From positions 1 to 51,909 of the forward strand of contig CAYPAX010000020.1 in assembly GCA_964408735.1 (NCBI GenBank): a stretch of 51,909 bases of DNA, in the 5' to 3' direction. The first letter of the stretch is position 1. Every line of letters starts with the position of its first letter. The notes beneath the pieces are model-generated. The model ran no database searches and was not told where the DNA came from. It saw only the letters and a program-made list of their open reading frames with translations. Below, piece after piece: positions 20,296 through 29,586 of this stretch. A program made the position numbers and the translations under genes. Source of the stretch: UBA7887 sp964408735 (GTDB lineage: Bacteria > Pseudomonadota > Alphaproteobacteria > UBA7887).

Positions 20296-20888
20296 CGAGT
20301 CTTGTTCTGGCGTCGGCGAGCACCTCGCGCGCCCGCCTGCTGCAGGCGGCGGGCCTCGAAGCAAGATCCGATCCGGCCGACCTGGACGAGGGATCGGTCA
20401 AGGCCGCGATGGCCGGCGAGGGCAGCAGCGCCGAGGACACGGCCATGGCATTGGCCGTGCTGAAAGCCCAGGCGGTTTCCCTGCGATACCCGGGCGCCAT
20501 GGTCATCGGCGGCGATCAGATTCTCGATTGTGAAGGTCACTGGTTCGACAAGCCCGAAGATATGGACCAGGCAAAGGCGCATTTGCAGGCGTTGCGCGGA
20601 CGTTTGCATAGCCTAGCAACGGCAGTGGCCGTGGTACGGGACGGCGATCCCCTGTGGCGGCACAGCGAAAGCGCCCGCCTCACCATGCGGCACTTCTCCG
20701 ACGAGTTTCTCGAGGCTTATCTGGCAGCGGCGGGCGATGACATTTGCCAGACCGTCGGTGCCTATCGTCTCGAAGGACATGGCGTGCAGCTTTTCGAGGC
20801 GATAGATGGCAATCACTTCACCATTCTCGGCCTGCCACTGTTGCCACTCCTGTCTTACTTGCGCGAGCAGCAGATGGTGCAACAATGA
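20292..20888 (+). CDS. maf: Maf family nucleoside triphosphate pyrophosphatase
   Basis: This Maf/Ham1-fold enzyme hydrolyses non-canonical or excess nucleoside triphosphates to monophosphates. The 198 residues carry LVLASASTSRARLL (the S-x-S-x-x-R substrate loop), the acidic GGDQIL segment, and CQTVGAYRLEGHGVQLFEAIDGNHFTILGLPL at the C-terminal half. The KAGAY signature seen in many Maf proteins reads QTVGAY here, typical of the second Maf gene of alphaproteobacteria. The ATG overlaps the PPSR stop by four bases (ATGA), and its own stop overlaps aroE by four bases, so the operon is tightly coupled. Confidence 0.92.
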   Translation: MTSLVLASASTSRARLLQAAGLEARSDPADLDEGSVKAAMAGEGSSAEDTAMALAVLKAQAVSLRYPGAMVIGGDQILDCEGHWFDKPEDMDQAKAHLQALRGRLHSLATAVAVVRDGDPLWRHSESARLTMRHFSDEFLEAYLAAAGDDICQTVGAYRLEGHGVQLFEAIDGNHFTILGLPLLPLLSYLREQQMVQQ

Positions 20889-21730
20889 CGCATACCGGGA
20901 AAACCAGGTTGGCCGGAGTCATGGGTTGGCCCGTGGCCCATTCGCGCTCGCCGCGACTGCACGGTCACTGGTTGGAAAGATATGGCATAGACGGTGCCTA
21001 TCTGCCGCTTGCCGTGCCGCCGGAGAGGATAGGCCAGGCGATTGCAGCACTGCCAGCGCTTGGTTTTGCCGGCTGCAATGTCACCGTGCCGCACAAGGAG
21101 GAGGCCCTGGCAGCCGTGGACCGGGTGGAGGAGACGGCCGAGCGCATCGGCGCGGTCAACACCATCGTGGTGGAAGAGGATGGCAGTCTTACCGGCAGCA
21201 ATACGGATGCCTTCGGCTTCATGGCCAATTTGCGCGCCGGCGTCGGCGACTGGCGACATGACCGACCGGCCCTTGTGCTGGGCGCCGGCGGTGCCGCGCG
21301 CGCTATCATTGTCGGGCTGTTGGATGACGGCGTGCGTCGGGTTCGCTTGTGCAATCGCACCCGAAGCCGTGCCGAGAGCCTGGCCAATGAGCTCGGGCCC
21401 GGTATCGATGTGGTGCCATGGTCCGAGCGCAGCGAGGCCAGCGGCGGTTGCGGCCTGCTGGTGAACACGACCACCCTCGGCATGGCCGGCAAGGCGGCGC
21501 TCGATATTGCGCTGGATGATCTCGATGCCGAGGCGGTGGTCAGCGATATCGTCTATGTGCCGCTGGAGACGTCCTTGTTGCGCGCCGCCCGTGCCCGCCA
21601 TCTGCGCTGCGTCGATGGGCTTGGCATGTTGCTGCACCAGGCGCGCCCGGGCTTTGCCGCCTGGTTCGGCCGCAAGGCGGAGGTGGACGAGGCCTTGCGC
21701 GACGTCGTGCTTGCGGATCTGGCAGCGTGA
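20885..21730 (+). CDS. aroE: Shikimate dehydrogenase AroE
   Basis: This NADPH-dependent enzyme reduces 3-dehydroshikimate to shikimate in aromatic amino acid synthesis. The 281 residues show the substrate site GWPVAHSRSPRLHGHWL, the catalytic Lys in GCNVTVPHKEEAL, the Asp in GSNTDAFGF, the nucleotide-binding LGAGGAARAI with NRTRSRAESLA, and the final DGLGMLLHQARPGFAAWFG. The ATG at 20885 forms an ATGA overlap with the maf stop. The end overlaps the coaE GTG start by four bases. Confidence 0.96.
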   Translation: MTHTGKTRLAGVMGWPVAHSRSPRLHGHWLERYGIDGAYLPLAVPPERIGQAIAALPALGFAGCNVTVPHKEEALAAVDRVEETAERIGAVNTIVVEEDGSLTGSNTDAFGFMANLRAGVGDWRHDRPALVLGAGGAARAIIVGLLDDGVRRVRLCNRTRSRAESLANELGPGIDVVPWSERSEASGGCGLLVNTTTLGMAGKAALDIALDDLDAEAVVSDIVYVPLETSLLRAARARHLRCVDGLGMLLHQARPGFAAWFGRKAEVDEALRDVVLADLAA

Positions 21731-22374
21731 AGGCGCGCCGGCCCGTCCTGCTTGGCCTCACGGGCAGCATCGCCATGGGCAAGAGCGAGGCGTCGAAGGC
21801 CTTCCGCCGTCTCGGCGTGCCGGTCTTCGATGCCGACGCCGCGGTGCACGAGCTGATGGCGCCCGGCGGGCGTGGTCATAAAGCGATACAAATGATGTTT
21901 CCCGCTGCCGTCGCCGCGGACGGCAGCATCGACCGCAAGCGCCTCGGTGCCGCGGTGTTCGAAAAACCCCACGACCTGCGCCGCCTCGAAGGCATTCTGC
22001 ATCCGCTGGTCGGCGAGGCGCGGCAACAGTTCCTGCGCCGTGCCAGGGCGCTCGGCGCGCCGCTTGTCGTGCTCGACGTGCCGTTGCTGTTCGAGACCGG
22101 CGGCGAGCGCGCTTGCGACTATGTGGCGGTGGTCTCGGCGCCGGCTTTCGTGCAGCGCCGCCGTGCCTTGCGGCGGCCGGGCATGACGGAGAAGAAGCTT
22201 GCCGGCATTCTCGCCCAGCAAACGCCCGATGCGGAGAAACGCCGCCGCGCCGACTTCATCATTCCCAGCGGCCTCGGCCGCAAAGTCTCCTTGCAGGCCA
22301 TCCGCCACATCCGCAATATGCTGTCAGATCCGGGCTTGTCCGGGCGGCCCGGAAGGAAACGGCGCCTTGCGTGA
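21727..22374 (+). CDS. coaE: Dephospho-CoA kinase CoaE
   Basis: This enzyme performs the last step of coenzyme A synthesis, phosphorylating the ribose 3'-OH of dephospho-CoA. The 215 residues start at a GTG overlapping the aroE stop (GTGA). The P-loop is GLTGSIAMGKS at 9-19. VPVFDADAAVHELM, the substrate region LDVPLLFETGGE, and the lid with paired arginines (QRRRALRRPGMTEKKLAGILAQQ) follow the family pattern. The tail PGLSGRPGRKRRLA is basic. The dnaQ start lies inside the last three codons. Confidence 0.95.
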   Translation: MKARRPVLLGLTGSIAMGKSEASKAFRRLGVPVFDADAAVHELMAPGGRGHKAIQMMFPAAVAADGSIDRKRLGAAVFEKPHDLRRLEGILHPLVGEARQQFLRRARALGAPLVVLDVPLLFETGGERACDYVAVVSAPAFVQRRRALRRPGMTEKKLAGILAQQTPDAEKRRRADFIIPSGLGRKVSLQAIRHIRNMLSDPGLSGRPGRKRRLA

Positions 22375-23047
22375 AATCGTTCTCGATACCGAGACCACCG
22401 GGCTCAATGCCCGCGGTGGCGATCGCATCATCGAGATCGGTTGCCTGGAGATGATCAACCGCATCGCCACCGGCGAGAGCTTTCACCATTACATCGATCC
22501 CCAGCGTGAGGTGCCCGCCGAGGCCGAGGCGATCCACGGCATCAGCACAGCCCAGCTCGCCGGCAAGCCGCTGTTCGGCGACATCGTGGCGGACATGGAA
22601 GAGTTTCTCGGCGACGCCAAGCTGGTGATCCACAATGCCAGCTTCGATCTCGGCTTTCTCAATGCTGAGCTGGAGCGCGTCGGCCGCGCGCCGCTCGATG
22701 CCGCACGCGCGGTGGATACCTTGCAGATCGCGCGGCGCAAGTTCCCCGGCGCGCCGGCCAGTCTCGATGCCCTGTGCAAGCGCTTCGGCGTCGACAACTC
22801 CTCGCGCACCTATCACGGTGCCCTGCTCGATGCGGAGCTGCTGGCCGATGTCTATGTGGAGCTGGTCGGCGGCCGCCAGGCCGGCTTGGACTTGGCGTCA
22901 ACGTCCGCCGGCAAGACCGCAGACCAAGCGACCAAGGCCGCCAGGGCACCCCGCGAGCCCCGCCCCCATGCCCCAAGCGCCGACGAGCTTGCCGCCCACA
23001 ACAGCTTTATGGAAGGCCTCGAAAACCCCGTCTGGCGGCGGGATTGA
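22367..23047 (+). CDS. dnaQ: DNA polymerase III epsilon subunit DnaQ (3'-5' proofreading exonuclease)
   Basis: This is a DEDDh exonuclease that proofreads for the replicative polymerase. The catalytic residues are in IVLDTETTGLN (Asp, Glu), HNASFDLGFLN (Asp) and YHGALLDAELLADV (His, Asp). The protein has 226 residues if it starts at the TTG at 22367, which lies inside the end of coaE, is preceded by AAGGAA, and gives the family N-terminus LREIVLDTETTG. No ATG fits. After the nuclease domain, a Pro/Ala-rich linker leads to a short C-terminal segment (SADELAAHNSFMEGLENPVW) used in other species to contact the polymerase alpha subunit. It is the last gene of the PPSR operon, followed by an inverted repeat. 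Confidence 0.94.
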   Translation: MREIVLDTETTGLNARGGDRIIEIGCLEMINRIATGESFHHYIDPQREVPAEAEAIHGISTAQLAGKPLFGDIVADMEEFLGDAKLVIHNASFDLGFLNAELERVGRAPLDAARAVDTLQIARRKFPGAPASLDALCKRFGVDNSSRTYHGALLDAELLADVYVELVGGRQAGLDLASTSAGKTADQATKAARAPREPRPHAPSADELAAHNSFMEGLENPVWRRD

Positions 23048-23089
23048 TTCACCGCACTCGATACAGGAGCATCCCGCGCTACCCGCCAT

Positions 23090-23112
23090 AGTTGGGTGAC
23101 TGTCACCCAACT
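23090..23112. terminator. Inverted repeat between convergent dnaQ and secB, possible bidirectional terminator
   Basis: Arms AGTTGGGTGAC (23090-23100) and GTCACCCAACT (23102-23112) flank a single T, giving a near-perfect palindrome in the gap between two convergent genes. As RNA it would fold into a ten-pair stem with a three-base loop on either strand. No T-run follows, so it may be a Rho-assisted end or a protein-binding site rather than a classical intrinsic terminator. Confidence 0.5.
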
Positions 23113-23152
23113 CTAGAGAGCAAATAGACTTCGATAACTCGCAATAAGAGAC

Positions 23153-23683
23153 TCAGGCGTTGCCCTGCTGGCCATTGCCGTTGCCGCCTGTGCCACCGCC
23201 GTCTTGGCCCTGGGCGGCGGCCGCCTCCTGGGAGCGGCGGTAGAGGGCCAGGAAATCGATCGGGTCGAGCATCAGCGGCGGGAAGCCGCCGTCGCGGGTG
23301 CAGTCGGCCAGCACGCGCCGCGCAAACGGGAACAGGTGGCGCGGGCATTCGATCATCACTAATGGGCGCAATTGCTCGGGGTTGAAGCCCGAGAGGTGAA
23401 ACACGCCCGCATAGCTCAGCTCGGCGACGAAGGCGACTTCGTCGCCCTGCTTGGCGTTCGCCGTCAGCACCAGTTCGACCTCGTGGTCGTCGCCCTCCAT
23501 GGGCCGGCCGTTGACCGAGACCGAGAGCTCGACCTGGGGTGCCGCGCCCTCGCGCAGGCTGGCCGGCGCGCGCGGGTTCTCGAAGGAAAGGTCCTTCACA
23601 TACTGGGCGCGAATGAAAAGCTGCTGCTGTGCCGCCTCGGCGCCTGCTTGCCCGGCTGCCGGTTCGCTGGTCTCGTCGGCCAT
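23153..23683 (-). CDS. secB: Protein-export chaperone SecB
   Basis: This is a tetrameric cytosolic chaperone that keeps preproteins unfolded and hands them to SecA. The 176 residues are longer than the usual 155-165 because of the tail. The core has FIRAQYVKDLSFENPRAP, VELSVSVNGR and MIECPRHLFPFARRVLADCTRDGGFPPLMLDPIDFLALY, all standard. The C-terminus is a low-complexity Gln/Gly/Asn run, ending in GGNGNGQQGNA. The ATG at 23683 gives the normal N-terminus. It is the third gene of an fxsA-phosphatase-secB minus-strand group, 38 bp downstream of the phosphatase. Confidence 0.95.
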   Translation of the reverse strand: MADETSEPAAGQAGAEAAQQQLFIRAQYVKDLSFENPRAPASLREGAAPQVELSVSVNGRPMEGDDHEVELVLTANAKQGDEVAFVAELSYAGVFHLSGFNPEQLRPLVMIECPRHLFPFARRVLADCTRDGGFPPLMLDPIDFLALYRRSQEAAAAQGQDGGGTGGNGNGQQGNA

Positions 23684-23721
23684 GGTCGATATCCCAATCT
23701 TTCGGTGCTTGGCGCTGGCTA

Positions 23722-24282
23722 TCACGGATGGGGGTGGGAGACAACCTCGACCACCGGCGCGAGCCGCACCTTGACCATGGCGGCGTTGGCCAGCTCGGCG
23801 CCCGACAGCGCGCGGATGAACCACCAATGGCTGACCACCAGGGTCTCGCCGTGGGCGGGATCCGCCGCCATGGCCTGGTGGAAGTCGCTCGCCCTCGCCT
23901 CGACAAGGTGGTCGTGCTCTTCGTCCTCGGGCCACCAGCGCTCGGGCATGTCGGGAAAGCATATCGTGGGCCAGGCCGCCGCCAGGGTCGATGACGGCGT
24001 GCCGATATCGCAGGTCCAGGCGTAACGCTCGCGCACCAGGGGCTCGATGGTGATGGGCACGTCGAAGATTTCCGCCAGGATGCTGACGCTTTCAAGGGCG
24101 CGGGTGTAGGGGCTGGCGACGAGACGGCGTACCGGGATGTCCTTTGCACCGAGGGCGGCGGCAGCGGCGGCGACCTGGTCGCGGCCTTTCGGCGTCAGCT
24201 TGGGGTCGCGGATGCCCGGATCGGTGCGCGTTGCGCCATAGACCACGTTGAACTCGGATTCGCCGTGGCGCATCAAGATCAT
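23722..24282 (-). CDS. Histidine phosphatase superfamily (phosphoglycerate mutase-like) protein
   Basis: The 186-residue protein begins ILMRHGESEFN, where the RHG histidine is the phospho-acceptor, and continues with LTPKGRDQV and VASPYTRALESV (the arginine pocket) and LVVSHWWFIRAL (second catalytic His). It could act on a small phospho-ester or a phosphoprotein, but the substrate is not evident. TPSSTLAAAWP and the acidic EDEEHDHL segment are not diagnostic. Its ATG overlaps the fxsA stop by four bases (ATGA), so the two are coupled. Confidence 0.88.
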   Translation of the reverse strand: MILMRHGESEFNVVYGATRTDPGIRDPKLTPKGRDQVAAAAAALGAKDIPVRRLVASPYTRALESVSILAEIFDVPITIEPLVRERYAWTCDIGTPSSTLAAAWPTICFPDMPERWWPEDEEHDHLVEARASDFHQAMAADPAHGETLVVSHWWFIRALSGAELANAAMVKVRLAPVVEVVSHPHP

Positions 24283-24722
24283 GTCATGCGGTCCTCGTCT
24301 CGCGGCGTGACGTCGCGATAGTCGCCCTCAAGCACATTGTCGCGACGCAGGCGGGTTTCGGTCACGCGCTTGCGCAAATATCCCAGCAGCACCCAGACCA
24401 CGAGATGGCGGAATGGCGGCACCAAGAGAAGCGCACCGACCGAATCGCTTACGAATCCCGGCAGAAACAGCAATATACCGGCAAGCCCAAGCGCCAGGCC
24501 CTCTATGGTCTCGGCCACGGGCTCCTCGTTGCGGGCGAAGGCGGCGCGCGCGCGTTTGGCGACGCCGGCACCCTGGATGCGCACGATGGCGATGCCGAGC
24601 ACGGCCGTGAGCACGGTGGCAATGATGGTTGCCGCCGCGCCTATTTCCTCACCGATATAGACGAATCCGGCAATCTCGACCAAGGGCAGGCCGATGAGGA
24701 ATGCCAAAACCAATAACGCCAT
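24279..24722 (-). CDS. fxsA: FxsA family membrane protein
   Basis: This small inner-membrane protein has 147 residues. Hydrophobic helices begin with ALLVLAFLIGLPLVEIAGF and continue with AAATIIATVLTAVLGIAIVR, then LALGLAGILLFLPGFVSDSVGALLLVPP. The GFVSDxxG and PPxR pattern is the family signature. E. coli FxsA relieves F-plasmid exclusion of phage T7, but the general role is unknown. The C-terminus is charged and cytoplasmic. It is divergent from timB at 24892 and heads the fxsA-phosphatase-secB group. Confidence 0.9.
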   Translation of the reverse strand: MALLVLAFLIGLPLVEIAGFVYIGEEIGAAATIIATVLTAVLGIAIVRIQGAGVAKRARAAFARNEEPVAETIEGLALGLAGILLFLPGFVSDSVGALLLVPPFRHLVVWVLLGYLRKRVTETRLRRDNVLEGDYRDVTPRDEDRMT

Positions 24723-24891
24723 GCTTGTTCTCCGCTCAGGAAAACCCCATGTGGGAACCCGAGTGCGTTACCGCCAGTGGCTTAACCTGGACCGGCGGCG
24801 CCGGAAAGACTACAGTCAGGCTGCGCTGGCCGATACCGCTTCCAGGGAGGCGGCTATCGCGTTTGGCGACGGCGGCGAGGCCAGAGACGGC

Positions 24892-25570
24892 ATGCAGGGA
24901 TTTCAGTTTTTCGACCTTTTCATCTTCGCGATGATCGCAGCATTTCTGGTGTTGCGTCTGCATCGCGTGCTGGGCCGGCGCACCGGCCACCAGCCGCCGC
25001 CCGAGCATCGCCGCGGCGATGCCGGCGAGAGTGGCGAAGTCATACCCCTTCCTGACCGCACCGGCCAGCGCGATGACGCTGACGAGGAGACGGTAGAAGA
25101 GGCGGGTGCGCCGCCGCCGCCGCCGCGCCGCGGGCCCGCCGGCATGACCCAGATCAAGATCGCCGATCCCGGATTCGACGAAGCGGGTTTCCTAGACGGC
25201 GCGCGTTACGCCTTCGAAACAATCTTGGAATCCTACGCGAGCGGCGACAAGAAAAGCCTCAAGTCTTTGCTCGCCGGGCCTGTGTATGAAGGCTTTGCCG
25301 ATGAGATCGAGCGCCGCGAGAAGGCCAACGAGACCCTGGAGACGACGTTGGTCTCGTTCATCCTGGCCGATATCGTCGGTGCCGCCATGGCGGGCCGCAA
25401 GGCGCGGGTGACGGTCAAGTTCCTCACCGAGCAGGTCAATGTGCTGCGCAACGCCGAGGGCGACGCCATCGACGGCGATACGGCGACGGTGGCCAAGATC
25501 ACCGATGTCTGGACCTTCGAGCGCGACACCCGCTCGCGCGACCCCAACTGGCAGCTGGCCGACACCGACA

Positions 25571-25581
<11 letters not shown>
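24892..25581 (+). CDS. Tim44/TimA-like protein with membrane anchor
   Basis: The 229-residue protein starts with a membrane helix (MQGFQFFDLFIFAMIAAFLVLRLHRVLG), continues through a Pro/acid-rich linker, and ends in a Tim44-like domain (from about residue 95: DEAGFLDGARYAFETILESYASGDKKSLKSLL, then DVWTFERDTRSRDPNWQL). Bacterial relatives are anchored in the inner membrane. Mitochondrial Tim44 tethers the import motor, but the bacterial role is unsettled. The ATG at 24892 is chosen because the helix follows at once. It is coupled to mltA, whose GTG start lies within its last codons, and the order timB-mltA-smr is conserved in alphaproteobacteria. Confidence 0.9.
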
Positions 25582-26728
<1,147 letters not shown>

Positions 26729-26768
26729 GTTTCGCCCGGACCCAAGCCATTGGATAAGGAACCACCGT

Positions 26769-27527
26769 ATGAGCCGCGACGCGGTCGATGTCGGCCTCTT
26801 CGTGACCTGTCTGGTCGACCTGTTTCGGCCCAGCGTCGGCTTTGCGTCCGTGAGGCTGCTGGAGGCCGCGGGTTGCCGCGTGCATGTGCCCGAGAGCCAG
26901 ACCTGCTGCGGCCAGCCGGCCTTCAACTCGGGCGATTTCAGGGGTGCGGCGGACATCGCTCGCGACGTCATCGCCGCCTTCGAGGATTTCGACCATGTGG
27001 TGGCGCCGTCGGGCTCCTGCGCGGCGCAGATCAAGCGGCATTATCCGGAGCTGCTGGCGGACGACCCGGCCTGGGGCCCGCGGGCCGAGGCATTGGCGGC
27101 GAAGACCTGGGAGCTGGTCTCGTTCCTGGTCGATTGCCGCGGTGTGGAGACGGTCGAGGCCAGCCATGACGGCAGCGTCACCTATCACGATTCCTGCTCC
27201 GGCCTGCGCGAGCTTGGCGTCAAGGCGCAACCGCGCAAGCTACTCCGCTCGGTCGCAGGCCTCGGCCTGACAGAGCTCGAAGGATCGGAGGAGTGCTGCG
27301 GCTTCGGCGGCACCTTTTGCGTCAAATATCCCGAAGTCTCCGGCAAGATCGTCGGCCAGAAGACCGAGGCCATTGCTGCGAGTGGCGCCGCCACCCTGCT
27401 CGCCGGCGAGCTTGGCTGCCTGCTCAACATGGCCGGCAAGCTCAGCCGCGAAGGCAGTCGCGTCGAGGTGCGCCACGTCGCCGAGGTGCTGGCGGGCGAG
27501 CGCGGCCCGGCCATAGGGCGCGACTGA
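26769..27527 (+). CDS. lutA: (Fe-S)-binding lactate utilization protein LutA-like
   Basis: The 252-residue protein has two CCG domains: SQTCCGQPAFNSGD near residues 40-55 and SEECCGFGGTFCVKYPEV near 178-195. Each is preceded by a partner cysteine (FVTCLVDLFRP and YHDSCSGLRELG). Such domains bind an iron-sulfur cluster and, in the LutABC complex, take part in L-lactate oxidation to pyruvate. The same module occurs in glycolate oxidase and heterodisulfide reductase, but the lutA-lutB-lutC order here favours the lactate complex. It ends overlapping lutB by one base (TGATG). Confidence 0.87.
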   Translation: MSRDAVDVGLFVTCLVDLFRPSVGFASVRLLEAAGCRVHVPESQTCCGQPAFNSGDFRGAADIARDVIAAFEDFDHVVAPSGSCAAQIKRHYPELLADDPAWGPRAEALAAKTWELVSFLVDCRGVETVEASHDGSVTYHDSCSGLRELGVKAQPRKLLRSVAGLGLTELEGSEECCGFGGTFCVKYPEVSGKIVGQKTEAIAASGAATLLAGELGCLLNMAGKLSREGSRVEVRHVAEVLAGERGPAIGRD

Positions 27528-28936
27528 TGCAGGTCAAATCCGGCGCCTTCAAGGAGACCGCCCACAAGGCGCTCCATAACGAGCACCTGCAGGAGGCGCT
27601 CGGCCTGCTGCGCAGCAATTTCGGCGGTGCCCGCGCCGCCGCGGTGGCACGCCTGCCAGAGTTCGAGGCCTTGCGCGATGCCGGCCGCGACATTCGCGAC
27701 CACACCCTCGAGAACCTCGACCACTACCTCGAAGCCTGGGAGGCCAAGGCGACAGACCAGGGTGCCATCGTGCACTGGGCGCGCGACGGCGAGGAGGCGA
27801 ACAAGATCATCCTCGAACTCTGCCGCTCGGTCGATGCCAAGCTCATGGCCAAGAGCAAGACCATGATCTCGGAGGAGATCGCGCTCAATCCCTTTCTCGA
27901 AAGCGAGGGCGTCGACGTCATCGAGACCGATCTCGGCGAATATATCCTGCAGCTCGCGAACGAGCCGCCGAGCCATGTCATCGGCCCGGCCATCCACAAG
28001 ACCAAGGAGCAGGTCGCCGACCTCTTCCGCGACAGCCACACGGACTTCGATCCCGCCCGCCGCCTGGTCGAGATTCCCGACATGGTGGGTGAGGCGCGCC
28101 AGGTCCTGCGCGAGCGCTATTTCGAGGCCGATGTGGGGCTCACCGGCGCCAATTTCCTCGTCGCCGAGACCGGCTCCTCCGTCATCGTCACCAACGAGGG
28201 CAATGGCGACCTTGCCCAAGGCCTGGCGCGCATGCATATCGTGCTGGCGACCATCGACAAGGTCATCCCCACCCTCGACGATCTGGCCACGATGCTGCGC
28301 CTGCTGGCGCGCTCGGCCACCGGCCAGGAGATGGCGAGCTACACCACGCTGTCGACCGGCCCCAGGCGCTCGGACGCCGAGGGCGGGCCTGAATCCTATC
28401 ACGTCGTGATCCTCGACAACGGCCGCAGCGGCTGGCTCGGCACCCCCTTCCAGGAAGCGCTGCGTTGCGTGCGCTGCGGCGCCTGCATGAACCATTGCCC
28501 GGTCTACGGCGCGGTCGGCGGCCACGCCTATGGCTGGGTCTATCCCGGCCCCATCGGCGCCGTGCTGACCCCCGCCCTGGTCGGTATCGAGCGCGCTCGC
28601 CATCTGCCCAACGCGTCCACCTTCTGCGGCAAGTGCGAATCCGTTTGCCCCATGCGCATCCCCCTGCCCAAGCTGATGCGCGAATGGCGGCGCCAGGAAT
28701 TCGAAAGCAAGGTGCAGCCGCCCCGCCAGCGCTTCGGTCTCGCCGTCTGGCGCTGGCTGGCGCGGCGCCCGGCGCTCTATCGCCTGGCCAGCGGACTGGC
28801 TGCGAAGGGCATGCGCATGCTGGCGAGGGGCGGCCGCATCTCGCGCCTGCCCCTGGCCGGCGGGTGGACCTCGCAACGCGACATGCCGGCGCCTGCCGCA
28901 CGCTCGTTCCAGAGCCAATGGAAGGCGCGCAAATGA
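27527..28936 (+). CDS. lutB: LutB-like iron-sulfur lactate utilization protein
   Basis: The 469-residue protein has a LUD domain (about residues 70-300, GLTGANFLVAETGSSVIVTNEGNG) followed by a ferredoxin-type region. That region has Cys314-x2-Cys317-x2-Cys320-x3-Cys324-Pro (RCVRCGACMNHCP) and Cys367-x2-Cys370-x3-Cys374-Pro (FCGKCESVCP). The C-terminal tail is basic. It is the electron-transfer core of the LutABC L-lactate oxidation complex, and the electron acceptor is unknown here. It overlaps lutA by one base and lutC by four (ATGA), so the three are made together. Confidence 0.9.
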   Translation: MQVKSGAFKETAHKALHNEHLQEALGLLRSNFGGARAAAVARLPEFEALRDAGRDIRDHTLENLDHYLEAWEAKATDQGAIVHWARDGEEANKIILELCRSVDAKLMAKSKTMISEEIALNPFLESEGVDVIETDLGEYILQLANEPPSHVIGPAIHKTKEQVADLFRDSHTDFDPARRLVEIPDMVGEARQVLRERYFEADVGLTGANFLVAETGSSVIVTNEGNGDLAQGLARMHIVLATIDKVIPTLDDLATMLRLLARSATGQEMASYTTLSTGPRRSDAEGGPESYHVVILDNGRSGWLGTPFQEALRCVRCGACMNHCPVYGAVGGHAYGWVYPGPIGAVLTPALVGIERARHLPNASTFCGKCESVCPMRIPLPKLMREWRRQEFESKVQPPRQRFGLAVWRWLARRPALYRLASGLAAKGMRMLARGGRISRLPLAGGWTSQRDMPAPAARSFQSQWKARK

Positions 28937-29586
28937 GCGCCCGCGACGATATTCTCGGCAAGGTGCGCGCGGGTATCGGCCGTGCGCCCGGTGCCGCCCC
29001 CGGCCCGAGACCCGCCCCGGCGCCGATCCCCGCCCGCGGCCAGATCGAAGGCGAGGCCCGCCTTGCCCTTTTTACCGAGCTGTCAGAGACAGTGGCGGCC
29101 ACGGTCGTGCGCATCCCCGACATGGCGGCGCTGCCGGCGGCCATCGGCGACTATCTCGCCAGCCAGAACCTGCCGGCCGAGATCATGGCGACGGCGGATG
29201 GCGACTTCGACACCGTGCCCTGGGGCAGCCAGCCGACCCTGGAGGTGCGCCGCGGCACGCCCGGCATCGGCGACCTGGTGGGCCTGGTGCAGGCCTCGGC
29301 GGGCGTTGCCGAGACTGGCAGCCTGATGATGTGCGCCGATGCCGACAACCCGCACATGGCCAGCTACGTGCCCGAGACCGCGGTGGTCGTGCTGCGCGCG
29401 GACCGCATCGACGGCACGCTGGATGACGCCATGGCGCGCCTGCGCGCCGCCGGCGACCTGCCGCGCGCGGTGAGCCTGATCACCGGGCCGTCGCGCACCG
29501 GCGACATCGCGCTCAAGATAGAGCTCGGCGCCCACGGCCCGCGCCGCCTCCACATCGTGATCGTCGATGAGCCAGGGTCGGCGTGA
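28933..29586 (+). CDS. lutC: LutC-like LUD domain protein
   Basis: The 217-residue protein holds a single LUD domain, with SAGVAETGSLMMCADADNPHMASYVPETAVVVL as its conserved core (Thr/Ser of ETGS) and SLITGPSRTGDIALKIELGAHGPRRLHIVIVD at the end. These match LutC/YkgG. The N-terminus is Pro/Ala-rich and looks flexible. It completes a lutABC cassette for L-lactate oxidation. No lactate permease or LutR-type regulator is next to it. The smr gene starts 20 bases before its stop, so the cassette is fused into the smr operon. Confidence 0.9.
   Translation: MSARDDILGKVRAGIGRAPGAAPGPRPAPAPIPARGQIEGEARLALFTELSETVAATVVRIPDMAALPAAIGDYLASQNLPAEIMATADGDFDTVPWGSQPTLEVRRGTPGIGDLVGLVQASAGVAETGSLMMCADADNPHMASYVPETAVVVLRADRIDGTLDDAMARLRAAGDLPRAVSLITGPSRTGDIALKIELGAHGPRRLHIVIVDEPGSA

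Noticed and set aside
27185..28918. 577-codon minus-strand ORF opposite lutA/lutB
   Set aside because: Shadow; lutA/lutB have complete iron-sulfur motifs on the plus strand.
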